Shown here: piece after piece, positions 8,745 to 15,827 of the stretch
How positions within the stretch are numbered: position 1 is the first letter of the stretch
How the letters are laid out: every line of letters begins with the position of its first letter
Source: an uncultured Alphaproteobacteria bacterium
GTDB lineage: Bacteria; Pseudomonadota; Alphaproteobacteria; Caulobacterales; Aquidulcibacteraceae
Direction: 5' to 3'
Assembly: GCA_937967725.1 (NCBI GenBank)
Contig: CALBSY010000290.1
Location: 1 to 26,509 of the forward strand
DNA: 26,509 bases
Position numbers and translations under genes: made by a program
Notes under the pieces: model-generated
Told to the model about the DNA's origin: nothing
Database searches by the model: none
What the model saw: only the letters and a program-made list of their open reading frames with translations

Positions 8745-9815
8745 TCACCTCCCGGCGACGCGGAGCACGGGACCCTGGGCGGTGTCTTCCAGCCGCACGC
8801 CGCGGCGCTGCAGTTCGGCGGCGAGCTGCCCGCGCTCACCGACAAATGAGAATGACACCAACGCGCCCTCGCGGCCGACGGCTTCGATGCGGATTTCCGA
8901 GATCAGCGTCTGCGCGGCGCCTTCCAGCGCGTCCTTAATCCGCTCCCATTGGCGCTGGTCGCGATAGAGCGCCGAAGCGGACACGCGGGCGCGTTGGCCG
9001 CCGCCGGTGGCGATGCGGCCTTTCCAATCGTTCTGCAGGCGCAGGCTGGCCTGCTCGGCGAGCGAGGCCAGCGACGCCCGCATCGCTGCAGCATCGGCCC
9101 CGTTCACGCGCGCCGTGACCTCGCCGCGCTCGCGCCGTGCATTGGAGTCCACTTCCACAAGCGAAGCGCTGACCGTTGAGCCCTGCACGCGCAGCGTGGC
9201 GAACATAGCCGATGCCGCCGCGTTCTCTTGTGCAAACGGCGCGGCGATGTCCCACGATGGCGGGCCTTGCAGCGCCTCCGGCGCCACCGCCAGCGGCACC
9301 AGCTCATCGCCGAAGCCGCCTTGCGTCCACACTTCACGCCACAACGCAGCCGCTTCCGGATCTGTACCGGAAATGACCGCAGGCGCGATCAGAACCGGCG
9401 CGGTGCGGGTATCGACGACCGTGAGATTGTACTGGCGCAGAAAGGTGCGCACGCTGGATGGGTCGAAGCGGACCGTGAGGCGCCCGATGAAGCGGGTGGC
9501 GGAGCGGCGCTGCTCTTCAACGTCGACGCTGAGCACCAGACGCTCCAGCAGCGGACCTTCCATGCTGGGCATCGTGGTGCGCGCCAATTCTTCCGGCAGC
9601 GTCAGACGCTGCACCAGACGCCCAAAGGCCTGCCGCTGCGCCGCGGCGAAGGCGGCTTCTTGGGCCGCGGCGGCGTTGGCGGCGGTCTCGTCCACATGCA
9701 CCCCGCCCACGGCGTAGACATTGTCGCGGGGCTGGGCGCTTGCGGCGCCGGGTGCGAACGCGCACAAGGCCGCCAGGAAAAAAGCGGCGAAGGCGGCCCA
9801 AGGCGTGGCTCTCAT
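8745..9815 (-). CDS. DUF2066 domain secreted protein
   Basis: A 356-residue protein with an N-terminal signal peptide (MRATPWAAFAAFF... ending in ASAQ at about residue 28). It has the DUF2066 pattern: a YAVGGVHVDETAANA segment, AQRQAFGRLVQRL, and an RFDPSSVRTFLRQY strand region. It is probably periplasmic. The start at ATG 9815 is chosen over 9848 because GAGG lies 7 bases upstream and the signal peptide begins there. The family has no known function but is commonly found between purM and hdaA in alphaproteobacteria. It is the first gene of the minus-strand operon; a predicted promoter lies at 9851-9879. Confidence 0.82.
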   Translation of the reverse strand: MRATPWAAFAAFFLAALCAFAPGAASAQPRDNVYAVGGVHVDETAANAAAAQEAAFAAAQRQAFGRLVQRLTLPEELARTTMPSMEGPLLERLVLSVDVEEQRRSATRFIGRLTVRFDPSSVRTFLRQYNLTVVDTRTAPVLIAPAVISGTDPEAAALWREVWTQGGFGDELVPLAVAPEALQGPPSWDIAAPFAQENAAASAMFATLRVQGSTVSASLVEVDSNARRERGEVTARVNGADAAAMRASLASLAEQASLRLQNDWKGRIATGGGQRARVSASALYRDQRQWERIKDALEGAAQTLISEIRIEAVGREGALVSFSFVGERGQLAAELQRRGVRLEDTAQGPVLRVAGR

Positions 9816-9850
9816 TACGGTACCTCGTTGCGCGTTGTGGGAAGTCATCG

Positions 9851-9879
9851 AACCTAGCCGGGGCGGAATCGCCTATCAA
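9851..9879 (-). promoter_or_regulatory. Predicted promoter of the DUF2066-hdaA-ppk1 operon
   Basis: On the minus strand a TTGATA -35 box (9874-9879), a 17-base spacer and a TAGGTT -10 box (9851-9856) sit 36 bases before the DUF2066 ATG. The -35 matches 5 of 6 consensus bases, and the -10 keeps the most conserved first, second and last positions. The spacer contains one GATTC (9866-9870 on the plus strand reads GAATC), a GANTC methylation motif. Prediction only. Confidence 0.45.
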
Positions 9880-9908
9880 TGCGGCGGCATCTGGACCTGG
9901 AACGCGGC

Positions 9909-10940
9909 GTGACCCAAGCCAAAGGAACCAACGGCCTGACCTATCGCGACGCCGGCGTCGATATCGACGAAGGCGAGCGCCTGGTCGACCTGATCAAACC
10001 GGCCGCGAAATCCACAGCCCGTCCCGGCGCGGAGGCGGCCCTCGGCGGCTTCGCGGCGGTGTTCGATCCCAAGGCCGCCGGGTTTAAGGACCCGATCTTC
10101 CTCGCCACCACCGACGGCGTCGGCACCAAGTTGAAGATCGCCATCGAAAGCGGCCAGCACGAAACGGTGGGCATCGATCTCGTCGCCATGTGCGTGAACG
10201 ATCTTTCGGCGCAGGGCGCCGAACCGCTCATGTTCCTCGACTACTATGCGACAGGCAAACTCAACGCCGATGAAGCCGCCCTCGTCGTGCAAGGCATCGC
10301 CGAGGGTTGCCGCCAAGCCGGGGCGGCGCTGGCGGGCGGTGAAACCGCGGAAATGCCGGGCATGTATAGCGAGGGCGATTACGACCTCGCCGGCTTTTCC
10401 ATCGGCGCGGCGGAGCGGGGCACGCTGCTGCCGCGCGTGAACGAGATGAAGGCCGGCGATGTCATTATCGGCATCGCGTCGAGCGGTGCGCACTCGAACG
10501 GCTATTCGCTCGTGCGCAAGATCGTCGAACGCTCTGGCTTGGGCTGGGACGCGCCAGCACCGTTCGCGCCGGGCAAGACGCTCGCCGGCGCCCTGCTGGC
10601 GCCGACCCGCATCTACGCACGCGCGCTCAAACCCATCTTCGATGCGAAGTTCCCCAAGGGCGCCGCGCACATCACCGGCGGCGGTTTGGTTGAGAACACG
10701 CCGCGCGCCCTGCCGGATCACCTGGCGGCCGACTTCGACTGGGGTGCTTGGAAGCGTCCCGCCGTGTTCGAATGGCTGCAGTCGACAGGAGGCGTGCCCG
10801 AGGAAGACATGCGCCGTACGTTCAACCTCGGCATTGGCATGATCCTGATTGTCGAGCCCTCGCGTGTGCGGGACGTAATCGAAATGCTCACCGCCGGCGG
10901 TGAAACTGCGTTTCAGATCGGCGTTTTGAAGAGCGCATGA
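9909..10940 (+). CDS. purM: Phosphoribosylformylglycinamidine cyclo-ligase
   Basis: A 343-residue PurM (AIR synthetase), which closes the imidazole ring in step five of purine synthesis using ATP. Conserved segments include TYRDAGVDID at the N-terminus, TTDGVGTKLKIA, GIDLVAMCVNDL, FLDYYATGKL, GGETAEMPGMY, and the Gly-rich ITGGGLVENTPR. Length is normal. GTG 9909 is chosen because it gives the usual short lead-in before TYRDAGVDID. An upstream in-frame ATG at 9879 would add ten atypical residues and overlaps the predicted opposing promoter. The gene overlaps purN by ATGA, so the two are translationally coupled. Confidence 0.95.
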   Translation: MTQAKGTNGLTYRDAGVDIDEGERLVDLIKPAAKSTARPGAEAALGGFAAVFDPKAAGFKDPIFLATTDGVGTKLKIAIESGQHETVGIDLVAMCVNDLSAQGAEPLMFLDYYATGKLNADEAALVVQGIAEGCRQAGAALAGGETAEMPGMYSEGDYDLAGFSIGAAERGTLLPRVNEMKAGDVIIGIASSGAHSNGYSLVRKIVERSGLGWDAPAPFAPGKTLAGALLAPTRIYARALKPIFDAKFPKGAAHITGGGLVENTPRALPDHLAADFDWGAWKRPAVFEWLQSTGGVPEEDMRRTFNLGIGMILIVEPSRVRDVIEMLTAGGETAFQIGVLKSA

Positions 10941-11506
10941 AACGCGTCGCCGTTCTTATATCGGGTAGAGGCTCAAACCTGCAGGCGCTGCTCGACGCTC
11001 AACAGGACGCCTACGAAATCGTGCTCGTCGTTTCCAATGTGCCCGGCGCCGCAGGACTGGAACGCGCCCGCGCCGCCGGGGTCGAAGCGATCGCGCTCGA
11101 TCACAAGCCCTATGGCAAGAATCGGGAGGCGTTCGAGCGTGATCTCAACGCACTTTTGGCCGAGCGCAAAGTCGAGCTGGTCGCGCTTGCCGGTTTCATG
11201 CGTGTGCTCACGCCCTATTTCGTCAACGTCTGGAAGGGCCGGCTGGTGAACATTCATCCCTCACTGCTGCCGAAGTATCCGGGCGTGAACACGCACGCGC
11301 GTGCGCTGGCGGCGGGGGACACCGAACACGGCTGCACCGTGCATCTGGTGGTCGAGGAAGTGGACAGCGGCGAAATCCTCGGCCAGGCGCGCATGCCGAT
11401 CCTGCCTGGCGACACGCCTGAGGCCCTCGCCGAGCGCGTGCTCACGCTGGAACACGATTTGTATCCGAAGACGTTGGCCAGCCTGGCGCTTCGACTATCG
11501 CCATGA
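10937..11506 (+). CDS. purN: Phosphoribosylglycinamide formyltransferase 1
   Basis: A 189-residue folate-dependent GAR transformylase, step three of purine synthesis. The N-terminal phosphate-binding loop VLISGRGSNLQALL is present. The catalytic triad is visible as N105 and H107 (VNIHPSLLPKYPG) and D143 (EEVDSGEIL). Length and motif spacing are typical. The ATG at 10937 overlaps the purM TGA by four bases, the usual purMN arrangement. Confidence 0.96.
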   Translation: MKRVAVLISGRGSNLQALLDAQQDAYEIVLVVSNVPGAAGLERARAAGVEAIALDHKPYGKNREAFERDLNALLAERKVELVALAGFMRVLTPYFVNVWKGRLVNIHPSLLPKYPGVNTHARALAAGDTEHGCTVHLVVEEVDSGEILGQARMPILPGDTPEALAERVLTLEHDLYPKTLASLALRLSP

Positions 11507-11532
11507 CCGAAATCGGCGAGACCAATTCCTAG

Positions 11533-11554
11533 CTTACGCCTATATTTGCGTAAG
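11533..11554 (+). promoter_or_regulatory. Perfect 7-bp palindrome flanking a TATATT -10-like box
   Basis: CTTACGC (11533-11539) and GCGTAAG (11548-11554) are exact inverted copies around the 8-base centre CTATATTT. The centre holds TATATT (11541-11546), a 5-of-6 match to a -10 box. A weak -35 candidate, GAGACC, lies 17 bases upstream (11518-11523). The right arm ends at the methyltransferase Shine-Dalgarno. This could be an operator overlapping a promoter or an mRNA hairpin near the ribosome binding site. Confidence 0.4.
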
Positions 11555-11566
11555 AGGAGCGCGCCC

Positions 11567-12376
11567 ATGGCGGAACGCGATTACGTGCTCGGCACGCACG
11601 ACGATGAAATCTACCGGCTTGGTTTTCAGCACCGCGTGTGGCGTCCGCGCGCGCTCGACGCTTGGGCGCGCGCGCGGATCGGCGACGGCGCCAAAGTGAT
11701 CGATTTCGGCGCTGGCCCCGGCTTCGCCACCATGGACCTGGCGGAGATCGTCGGCCCCGGCGGTGAAGTGCACGCGATCGAGCCCTCGCGCCGCTTCCTC
11801 GACACGCTCGAGGCGCAAGCCAAGGCGCGCGGCTTTGCGCAAGTGAGACCGCACGAAGTGGATGTAGTTGACGATCCGCTGCCGGTCAGCGGCGCGGACG
11901 CCGCCTGGGCGCGCTGGATCTTCGCCTTCCTGCCTGAGCCGAAGCCGGCGCTACAGAAGTTGGTGGATGCACTTAAGCCAGGCGGGGCGCTCGTGGCGCA
12001 CGAATACGTCGACTACGAAACGTGGAAGCTTGCGCCGCGCGCGCCAAGCTTTGAACGCTTTGTCGACGAAGTCGTCGCTAACTGGCGCGGTTCAGGCGGC
12101 GAGCCGGATGTTGGCCGCAGCCTGCCGGCCTGGCTGGCGGAAATGGGACTAAGGCTGGAGAGTGTCCGTCCCTATGTCGACATCGTCTCCAAGGACGACA
12201 ATGTCTGGCGCTGGCCGATCGGCTTCTTCGAAATCCATATCGACCGGCTCCTACAACAGAACCGCATCACTCATGATGTTGCGCGCGACATGCGCGAAGA
12301 GTTCGCGCGCGTCTCCGAACAGCCCGGTACCCTGATGGTGACGCCGCTGGTGATCGAAATCATTGCACGCAAGTAG
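11567..12376 (+). CDS. SAM-dependent methyltransferase, class I
   Basis: A 269-residue class I methyltransferase. The SAM-binding glycine motif I is VIDFGAGPGFATMDLA (about residues 44-59), followed by the acidic end of strand 2 (HAIEPS), a DVVDDPLP segment and the post-motif LKPGGALVAHEY. The substrate cannot be inferred. GAGGAG lies 7 bases before ATG 11567, which selects this start; the frame extends back to a TTG at 11546 inside the palindrome. It is 60 bases after purN on the same strand. The palindrome at 11533-11554 may give it its own control. Confidence 0.85.
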   Translation: MAERDYVLGTHDDEIYRLGFQHRVWRPRALDAWARARIGDGAKVIDFGAGPGFATMDLAEIVGPGGEVHAIEPSRRFLDTLEAQAKARGFAQVRPHEVDVVDDPLPVSGADAAWARWIFAFLPEPKPALQKLVDALKPGGALVAHEYVDYETWKLAPRAPSFERFVDEVVANWRGSGGEPDVGRSLPAWLAEMGLRLESVRPYVDIVSKDDNVWRWPIGFFEIHIDRLLQQNRITHDVARDMREEFARVSEQPGTLMVTPLVIEIIARK

Positions 12377-12435
12377 CTGGCGCGATTTCTCCGGCGGGCG
12401 TACGCTTGCGCGCGGGGGCTGATAGGAGCGCTTCC

Positions 12436-12567
12436 ATGCCAGAGAAAAGACCCGGCGGCCCGCTGCCCAAGCAAACCGGCACGACGCAAAAGGGCCAGCC
12501 GGCCCCAGGCGCCGGCTCAAAGCCGGTGACGCCAAACAAGGGCTTCGACAAGAAGGGTAAAAAGTAA
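12436..12567 (+). CDS. Small basic disordered protein, 43 aa
   Basis: A 43-residue ORF (ATG 12436, TAA 12565-12567) with a clear AGGAG Shine-Dalgarno 8 bases upstream. The product is rich in Lys, Pro, Gly, Gln and Thr, starts MPEKRPGGPLPK and ends NKGFDKKGKK. It has no hydrophobic segment and is strongly basic, so it is probably intrinsically disordered and may bind nucleic acid; that is inference only. A hairpin follows 18 bases after the stop. It lies alone between the methyltransferase and the convergent ndk. No named family is recognised. Confidence 0.6.
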   Translation: MPEKRPGGPLPKQTGTTQKGQPAPGAGSKPVTPNKGFDKKGKK

Positions 12568-12585
12568 ATCGGCGCGCGTTCGGGA

Positions 12586-12610
12586 GACTGCGGGATCCGC
12601 AACCGCAGTC
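12586..12610. terminator. Hairpin between convergent genes, possible terminator
   Basis: An 8-bp perfect stem, GACTGCGG (12586-12593) with CCGCAGTC (12603-12610), and a 9-base loop; flanking GGG and CC can extend the stem past a one-base bulge. It lies between the 43-residue ORF and the ndk stop codon, so it could serve both strands. No T-run follows on either strand, so intrinsic termination is uncertain. Confidence 0.35.
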
Positions 12611-12611
12611 C

Positions 12612-13034
12612 CTAGCCGACGATTTCTTGGTCGTTGAAGAAGAACTCGATCTCGCGCTCGGCGTTTTCGAGACTGTCCGAGCCGTGTACGGAATTGGCTT
12701 CGATCGACTCGGCGAAGCGCTTGCGAATGGTGCCCTCGGCGGCGTTGGCCGGGTTGGTGGCGCCCATCACATCGCGATATTTGGCCACCGCGTTTTCCGC
12801 TTCGAGCACCTGCACGACGACCGGCCCCGAGATCATGAAGCCGACCAGGTCGCGGAAAAACGGGCGCTCCTTATGCACGGCGTAAAAGCCCTCGGCCTGT
12901 CCCTCGGAGAGCCAGATGCGCTTCTGGGCGACGATGCGCAGACCCGCTTCTTCGATCACGGCGTTGATGGCGCCCGTTAGGTTACGCTTGGTGGCGTCCG
13001 GTTTGATGATCGAGAGGGTGCGTTCGACGGCCAT
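12612..13034 (-). CDS. ndk: Nucleoside diphosphate kinase
   Basis: A 140-residue NDK, which transfers the ATP gamma-phosphate to nucleoside diphosphates through a phosphohistidine. The active-site histidine is H117 in NSVHGSDS. K11, Y51, R87, T93, R104 and N114 are at their expected positions. Length is standard. The ATG lies 69 bases after the stop of the upstream lipoprotein gene. A promoter candidate in that gap (13070-13098) and a palindrome (13042-13068) suggest separate transcription from the pepA operon. Confidence 0.97.
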   Translation of the reverse strand: MAVERTLSIIKPDATKRNLTGAINAVIEEAGLRIVAQKRIWLSEGQAEGFYAVHKERPFFRDLVGFMISGPVVVQVLEAENAVAKYRDVMGATNPANAAEGTIRKRFAESIEANSVHGSDSLENAEREIEFFFNDQEIVG

Positions 13035-13041
13035 GGTCAGA

Positions 13042-13068
13042 GCGGCTCCGGCAAGGATCGGGAGCCGC
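13042..13068. repeat. 8-bp inverted repeat in the ndk leader
   Basis: GCGGCTCC (13042-13049) and GGAGCCGC (13061-13068) are exact inverted copies with an 11-base loop. The arm nearest ndk contains the GGAG that could serve as its Shine-Dalgarno. The far arm overlaps the predicted transcription start just downstream of the -10 box. It may be an operator or a leader hairpin; there is no U-run to make it a terminator. Confidence 0.35.
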
Positions 13069-13069
13069 G

Positions 13070-13098
13070 TCTATAACCGCCGTCCATAGCCCCGCCAA
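13070..13098 (-). promoter_or_regulatory. Predicted ndk promoter
   Basis: On the minus strand TTGGCG (13093-13098), a 17-base spacer and TATAGA (13070-13075) form a good sigma-70-type promoter in the 69-base gap before ndk. It begins 5 bases after the stop of the upstream lipoprotein gene, so ndk can be transcribed independently of pepA-holC. Prediction only. Confidence 0.5.
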
Positions 13099-13103
13099 GT
13101 GCG

Positions 13104-13430
13104 TCAGAAACACCGCAGCGAGCCGACCCGCCCGTTGGTCCCAACCATGATGTTGAGCCGTGTGGGTGAAAAGTCCTGCGTCACCATCATGTCCGGCGTG
13201 ATGATGCGCGTGCGCGGCGGCAGCGTGGATTCGTCGATCTCGCTGGCCTGTGTGCCGATCAGAGCGCGGAACCGCGCCGCGCCGCACGTATCCTGCTGAG
13301 TGGCCTGTTCGGCGTTCTGCGGCGGGCGCTGATACTCTTCGCCAAGCCGATCAAGGTCGCGATAGGTGGCGGGCGTGCTGGTGCACGCCGCCAGCATCAG
13401 ACCAGCGGCCAACGCTAGGCCTACCCGCAT
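13104..13430 (-). CDS. I78-type inhibitor lipoprotein, second copy
   Basis: A 108-residue predicted lipoprotein: hydrophobic signal, lipobox LAAC with C16 as the lipidated residue, then a linker and a compact domain from DTCGAARFRALIG to a C-terminal RLNIMVGTNGRVGSLRCF. This matches the I78 peptidase-inhibitor family pattern (N-terminal Cys, a central VTQDF segment, RLN followed by an Asn-Gly turn, C-terminal Cys). It closely resembles its upstream neighbour. ATG 13430 shares its A with the neighbour's TGA stop (TGATG), and GGAG lies 8 bases upstream; the GTG at 13439 is rejected. Inhibitory activity is known only for a few family members, so the role here is inferred. Confidence 0.8.
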   Translation of the reverse strand: MRVGLALAAGLMLAACTSTPATYRDLDRLGEEYQRPPQNAEQATQQDTCGAARFRALIGTQASEIDESTLPPRTRIITPDMMVTQDFSPTRLNIMVGTNGRVGSLRCF

Positions 13431-13747
13431 CAATAGCACTCCAGCGCGGTGATCACGCCGTTCGCATCGGCGATGATGTTGAGGCGGTCGGGGCGAAAAT
13501 CTTCCGTCACGATCGTGTCGGGCTGTACGATGCGAATGTTGGCGTCAGCCGGGAGCTGGACCGCCGCGATGTTCGCGCCGATCATCGAGCGATACTGTGA
13601 GGCGCCGCAGGTATCCTGAGCGGTAGCTTCTTCGCGCGTTTGCGGCATGGCGGTCTCTTCGGCTGGCGGCTGCTCTGGCGGCGGAGTTTCGGCTGGCGCG
13701 CACGCGACCGCCAACAGCGACAAAGCGAACAATGAAGCGCGGATCAT
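13430..13747 (-). CDS. I78-type inhibitor lipoprotein, first copy
   Basis: A 105-residue predicted lipoprotein with signal MIRASLFALSLLAVAC and C16 at the lipobox (LAVAC). A Pro/Glu-rich linker precedes an I78-family domain from DTCGASQYRSMIG to RLNIIADANGVITALECY. The domain is clearly homologous to the next gene (DTCGA, VT-DF, RLNI and the terminal Cys are shared), so the two look like a tandem duplication. ATG 13747 overlaps the holC stop as ATGA; an upstream in-frame start at 13762 would lie inside holC. It likely sits in the periplasm on a membrane anchor. The target protease is unknown. Confidence 0.8.
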   Translation of the reverse strand: MIRASLFALSLLAVACAPAETPPPEQPPAEETAMPQTREEATAQDTCGASQYRSMIGANIAAVQLPADANIRIVQPDTIVTEDFRPDRLNIIADANGVITALECY

Positions 13748-14184
13748 GCCTGCTTCTCCCATTTTCCGGCGGCGCTTTCGCGCCAGTAGGAGGCCACGAT
13801 GCCGGCCTCTTTGGCTTCTTTCCAGCGGGCTCGCGCCGTTTCCAAGGCAGTTTGGTCGCGGCCGTCAAAAATCAAGCACGCGCGCTCGAAAGAGGCGAGA
13901 TCGCCCGGCTCGGCCCCATCGATCAGGAACAACGCCTGCGCCCCGTTCGGGTTGCCGCCCTGCGCCGTGAGCAGCACCGGCTGGCGCTCAGGCTTGTCGC
14001 GCCCGTGCGGCAGAAAGCTTTCGTCGCGATAGGTCCAGAGCGTGGTGTCCAACGCATCCAGCCGCTCCTCCGACCCGCCGCGCACGATCGCGCGCCAGCC
14101 GCGCTGCAGACACTTGTCGAGAAGCGGCGGCAGCGCACGCTCCAGTTCGGTACGCTCGAGATGGTAGAACCAGAGTTCAGCCAT
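13744..14184 (-). CDS. holC: DNA polymerase III chi subunit
   Basis: A 146-residue HolC, the clamp-loader accessory subunit that links polymerase III holoenzyme to single-strand-binding protein. Family landmarks are the N-terminal ELWFYHLERTELERALPPLL, the RGWRAIV strand, LWTYRDESFLPHG, PVLLTAQGGNPNGAQALFLIDG, and a CLIFDGRD segment near the C-terminus. ATG 14184 overlaps the pepA stop by one base (TGATG). GAGGAG lies only 2 bases before the ATG, so translation probably depends on coupling to pepA. A GTG one codon earlier is possible. The pepA-holC pairing is common in alphaproteobacteria. Confidence 0.92.
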   Translation of the reverse strand: MAELWFYHLERTELERALPPLLDKCLQRGWRAIVRGGSEERLDALDTTLWTYRDESFLPHGRDKPERQPVLLTAQGGNPNGAQALFLIDGAEPGDLASFERACLIFDGRDQTALETARARWKEAKEAGIVASYWRESAAGKWEKQA

Positions 14185-15677
14185 CACTCCTCAAAGCGGT
14201 TGGCAATGAGCCGATTAAGCAGTCTGACGCCGTAGCCGGTCGCCCACGCCGGCGAGAGCGGGTCTTCGTAGGGCCCGGGCTTCCAGGCCGTGCCGGCGAT
14301 GTCGATGTGGGCCCAGTGCGTGCCATCTTTGACAAAACGCTTGATGAACTGCGCCGCGACGATCGAGCCGCCTGCGGGCTTGCCAGAGATATTTTTCATG
14401 TCGGCGTTGGGCGTGTCGATCAGCTTGTCGTAGCCGGCGCCGAGCGGCATGCGCCACACCGCTTCGCCTTCGGCCTGACCGGCCGCGATGATCGCCTGCG
14501 CCAGATCTTCGTCATTGGCGTACATACCTGCCATCTCATGGCCGAGCGCCACCACAATGGCGCCGGTGAGCGTAGCCAGATCGATCACAGCGGAGGGATC
14601 GAATTTATCCTGCGCGTACCAAATAGCGTCGGCGAGGATGAGGCGGCCCTCGGCGTCAGTGTTGAGCACTTCGATGGTTTGGCCCGACATGGTGTTGACG
14701 ATGTCGCCTGGCCGTTGCGCGTTGGCGCCGGGCATATTCTCCACCAGCGCCACGACGCCGACGACATTTGCCTTCGCTTTGCGCCCGGCGATCGCTTTCA
14801 TCGCGCCGGCCACCGCGGCGGCCCCGCCCATGTCGCCCTTCATTTCGTCCATGCCCGGGCCGGGCTTCAGCGAAATGCCGCCGGTGTCGAAAGTGACGCC
14901 TTTGCCCACAAGCGCCACCGGCTTGGCCTTCTTGGACGCAGCGCCTTTCCAGTGCATCGACACCAGACGCGCCGGGCGGGAACTGCCCTGTGCGACACCT
15001 AGCAGCGCACCCATGCCGAGCTTCTCCATCGTCGCCGGCTCAAGCACTTCGACTTCGACGCCGAGGGTCTCAAGATCGCGCAGCCGCTCGGCGAAGCTTT
15101 CGGGGTAGAGCACGTTCGGCGGTTCGCTGACGAGATCGCGCGCAAAGAACACGCCTTCGGCCACAGCCGCGTCTTTCTCTGCGCGCGCGCGCGCGGCGGC
15201 GGGACCGTCGAGCATGATCTCGACCGCGGTGAGCGACGGCTGTTGGTCCGGCTTCAGTCTGGTGCGGTAGGTGTCGAACCGGTAGGCGGCGAGCCGCGCG
15301 CCCATGGCGGCATGCGCCCCGGCTTCGGCCTTGGTGACCCCTGGCAGCGCATCGGGCTGCAGCACCAGCGTCTCCGCGCCCGACGTCATCACGCGTTTCA
15401 CCGCGTGCCCGGCCCAACGCTCCACCGCCATGCCGTCGGCGGCGTCGGTCTTGCCGACGCCAATCACCAGCACGCGGGCGAAATCGACGCCCTCCGGCGC
15501 CAGCACGTCCACCACCTGGCCCGCGCCGCCTGTGAAACGCGTCGCCTTCACCGCCTTGGCGATGCGCCCCCCGGAGGCCGCGTCCAAGGCCTTGCCGGCG
15601 TCGAGCAAATCGCCGCCTTCGCTCGCCATCACCGCAACAACGTCGCCGCCGCCGGCGGTCACAAACCGGATGTCCAT
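14184..15677 (-). CDS. pepA: Leucyl aminopeptidase (M17)
   Basis: A 497-residue cytosolic di-metal M17 aminopeptidase. The metal ligands and catalytic residues are K259, D264, D282, D341, E343 with K271 and R345, each exactly 11 lower than in E. coli PepA. The family signature NTDAEGRL is at 339-346. The N-terminal macro-like domain (about 1-160) is present. The frame is open upstream to 16220, but this extension is antisense to lptF. ATG 15677 is chosen because AGGGGA precedes it by 4 bases and the family N-terminus begins there. It heads the pepA-holC-I78-I78 operon, divergent from lptF. Confidence 0.96.
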   Translation of the reverse strand: MDIRFVTAGGGDVVAVMASEGGDLLDAGKALDAASGGRIAKAVKATRFTGGAGQVVDVLAPEGVDFARVLVIGVGKTDAADGMAVERWAGHAVKRVMTSGAETLVLQPDALPGVTKAEAGAHAAMGARLAAYRFDTYRTRLKPDQQPSLTAVEIMLDGPAAARARAEKDAAVAEGVFFARDLVSEPPNVLYPESFAERLRDLETLGVEVEVLEPATMEKLGMGALLGVAQGSSRPARLVSMHWKGAASKKAKPVALVGKGVTFDTGGISLKPGPGMDEMKGDMGGAAAVAGAMKAIAGRKAKANVVGVVALVENMPGANAQRPGDIVNTMSGQTIEVLNTDAEGRLILADAIWYAQDKFDPSAVIDLATLTGAIVVALGHEMAGMYANDEDLAQAIIAAGQAEGEAVWRMPLGAGYDKLIDTPNADMKNISGKPAGGSIVAAQFIKRFVKDGTHWAHIDIAGTAWKPGPYEDPLSPAWATGYGVRLLNRLIANRFEE

Positions 15678-15827
15678 GAAATCCCCTGGAGAAAGGCCGG
15701 CCCGAGGGGGCCGCTTCAACCTTGGTCGCGGCAGTGGTAGCCATGCCGGGCGCAATTGAAAAGCCGACCCGCGCACGGCTAGGAACAGTCCCGGCGGGGG
15801 AATCCGTCGTCCCCGCACAGGAGCGCG
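15678..15827. other. Divergent pepA/lptF intergenic region
   Basis: A 150-base region that must hold promoters for both directions. A 6-bp inverted repeat, CGGCCC/GGGCCG (15698-15713), lies in the pepA leader. On the plus strand a weak promoter, TTGAAA (15756-15761), 18-base spacer, TAGGAA (15780-15785), could serve lptF. A GAATC (GANTC motif) is at 15800-15804. None is strong. Confidence 0.3.

Noticed and set aside
8735..8845. 37-codon N-terminal extension of hdaA
   Set aside because: It lies over the end of the DUF2066 gene, has low-complexity sequence and lacks support; ATG 8734 starts family-like sequence.
9879..9908. Alternative purM start at ATG 9879
   Set aside because: It adds ten atypical residues and overlaps the predicted opposing promoter; GTG 9909 gives a normal PurM N-terminus. 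It remains possible.
9876..10721. 281-codon open frame on the minus strand opposite purM
   Set aside because: It mirrors purM codons in a GC-rich gene, lacks domain similarity and overlaps a certain gene.
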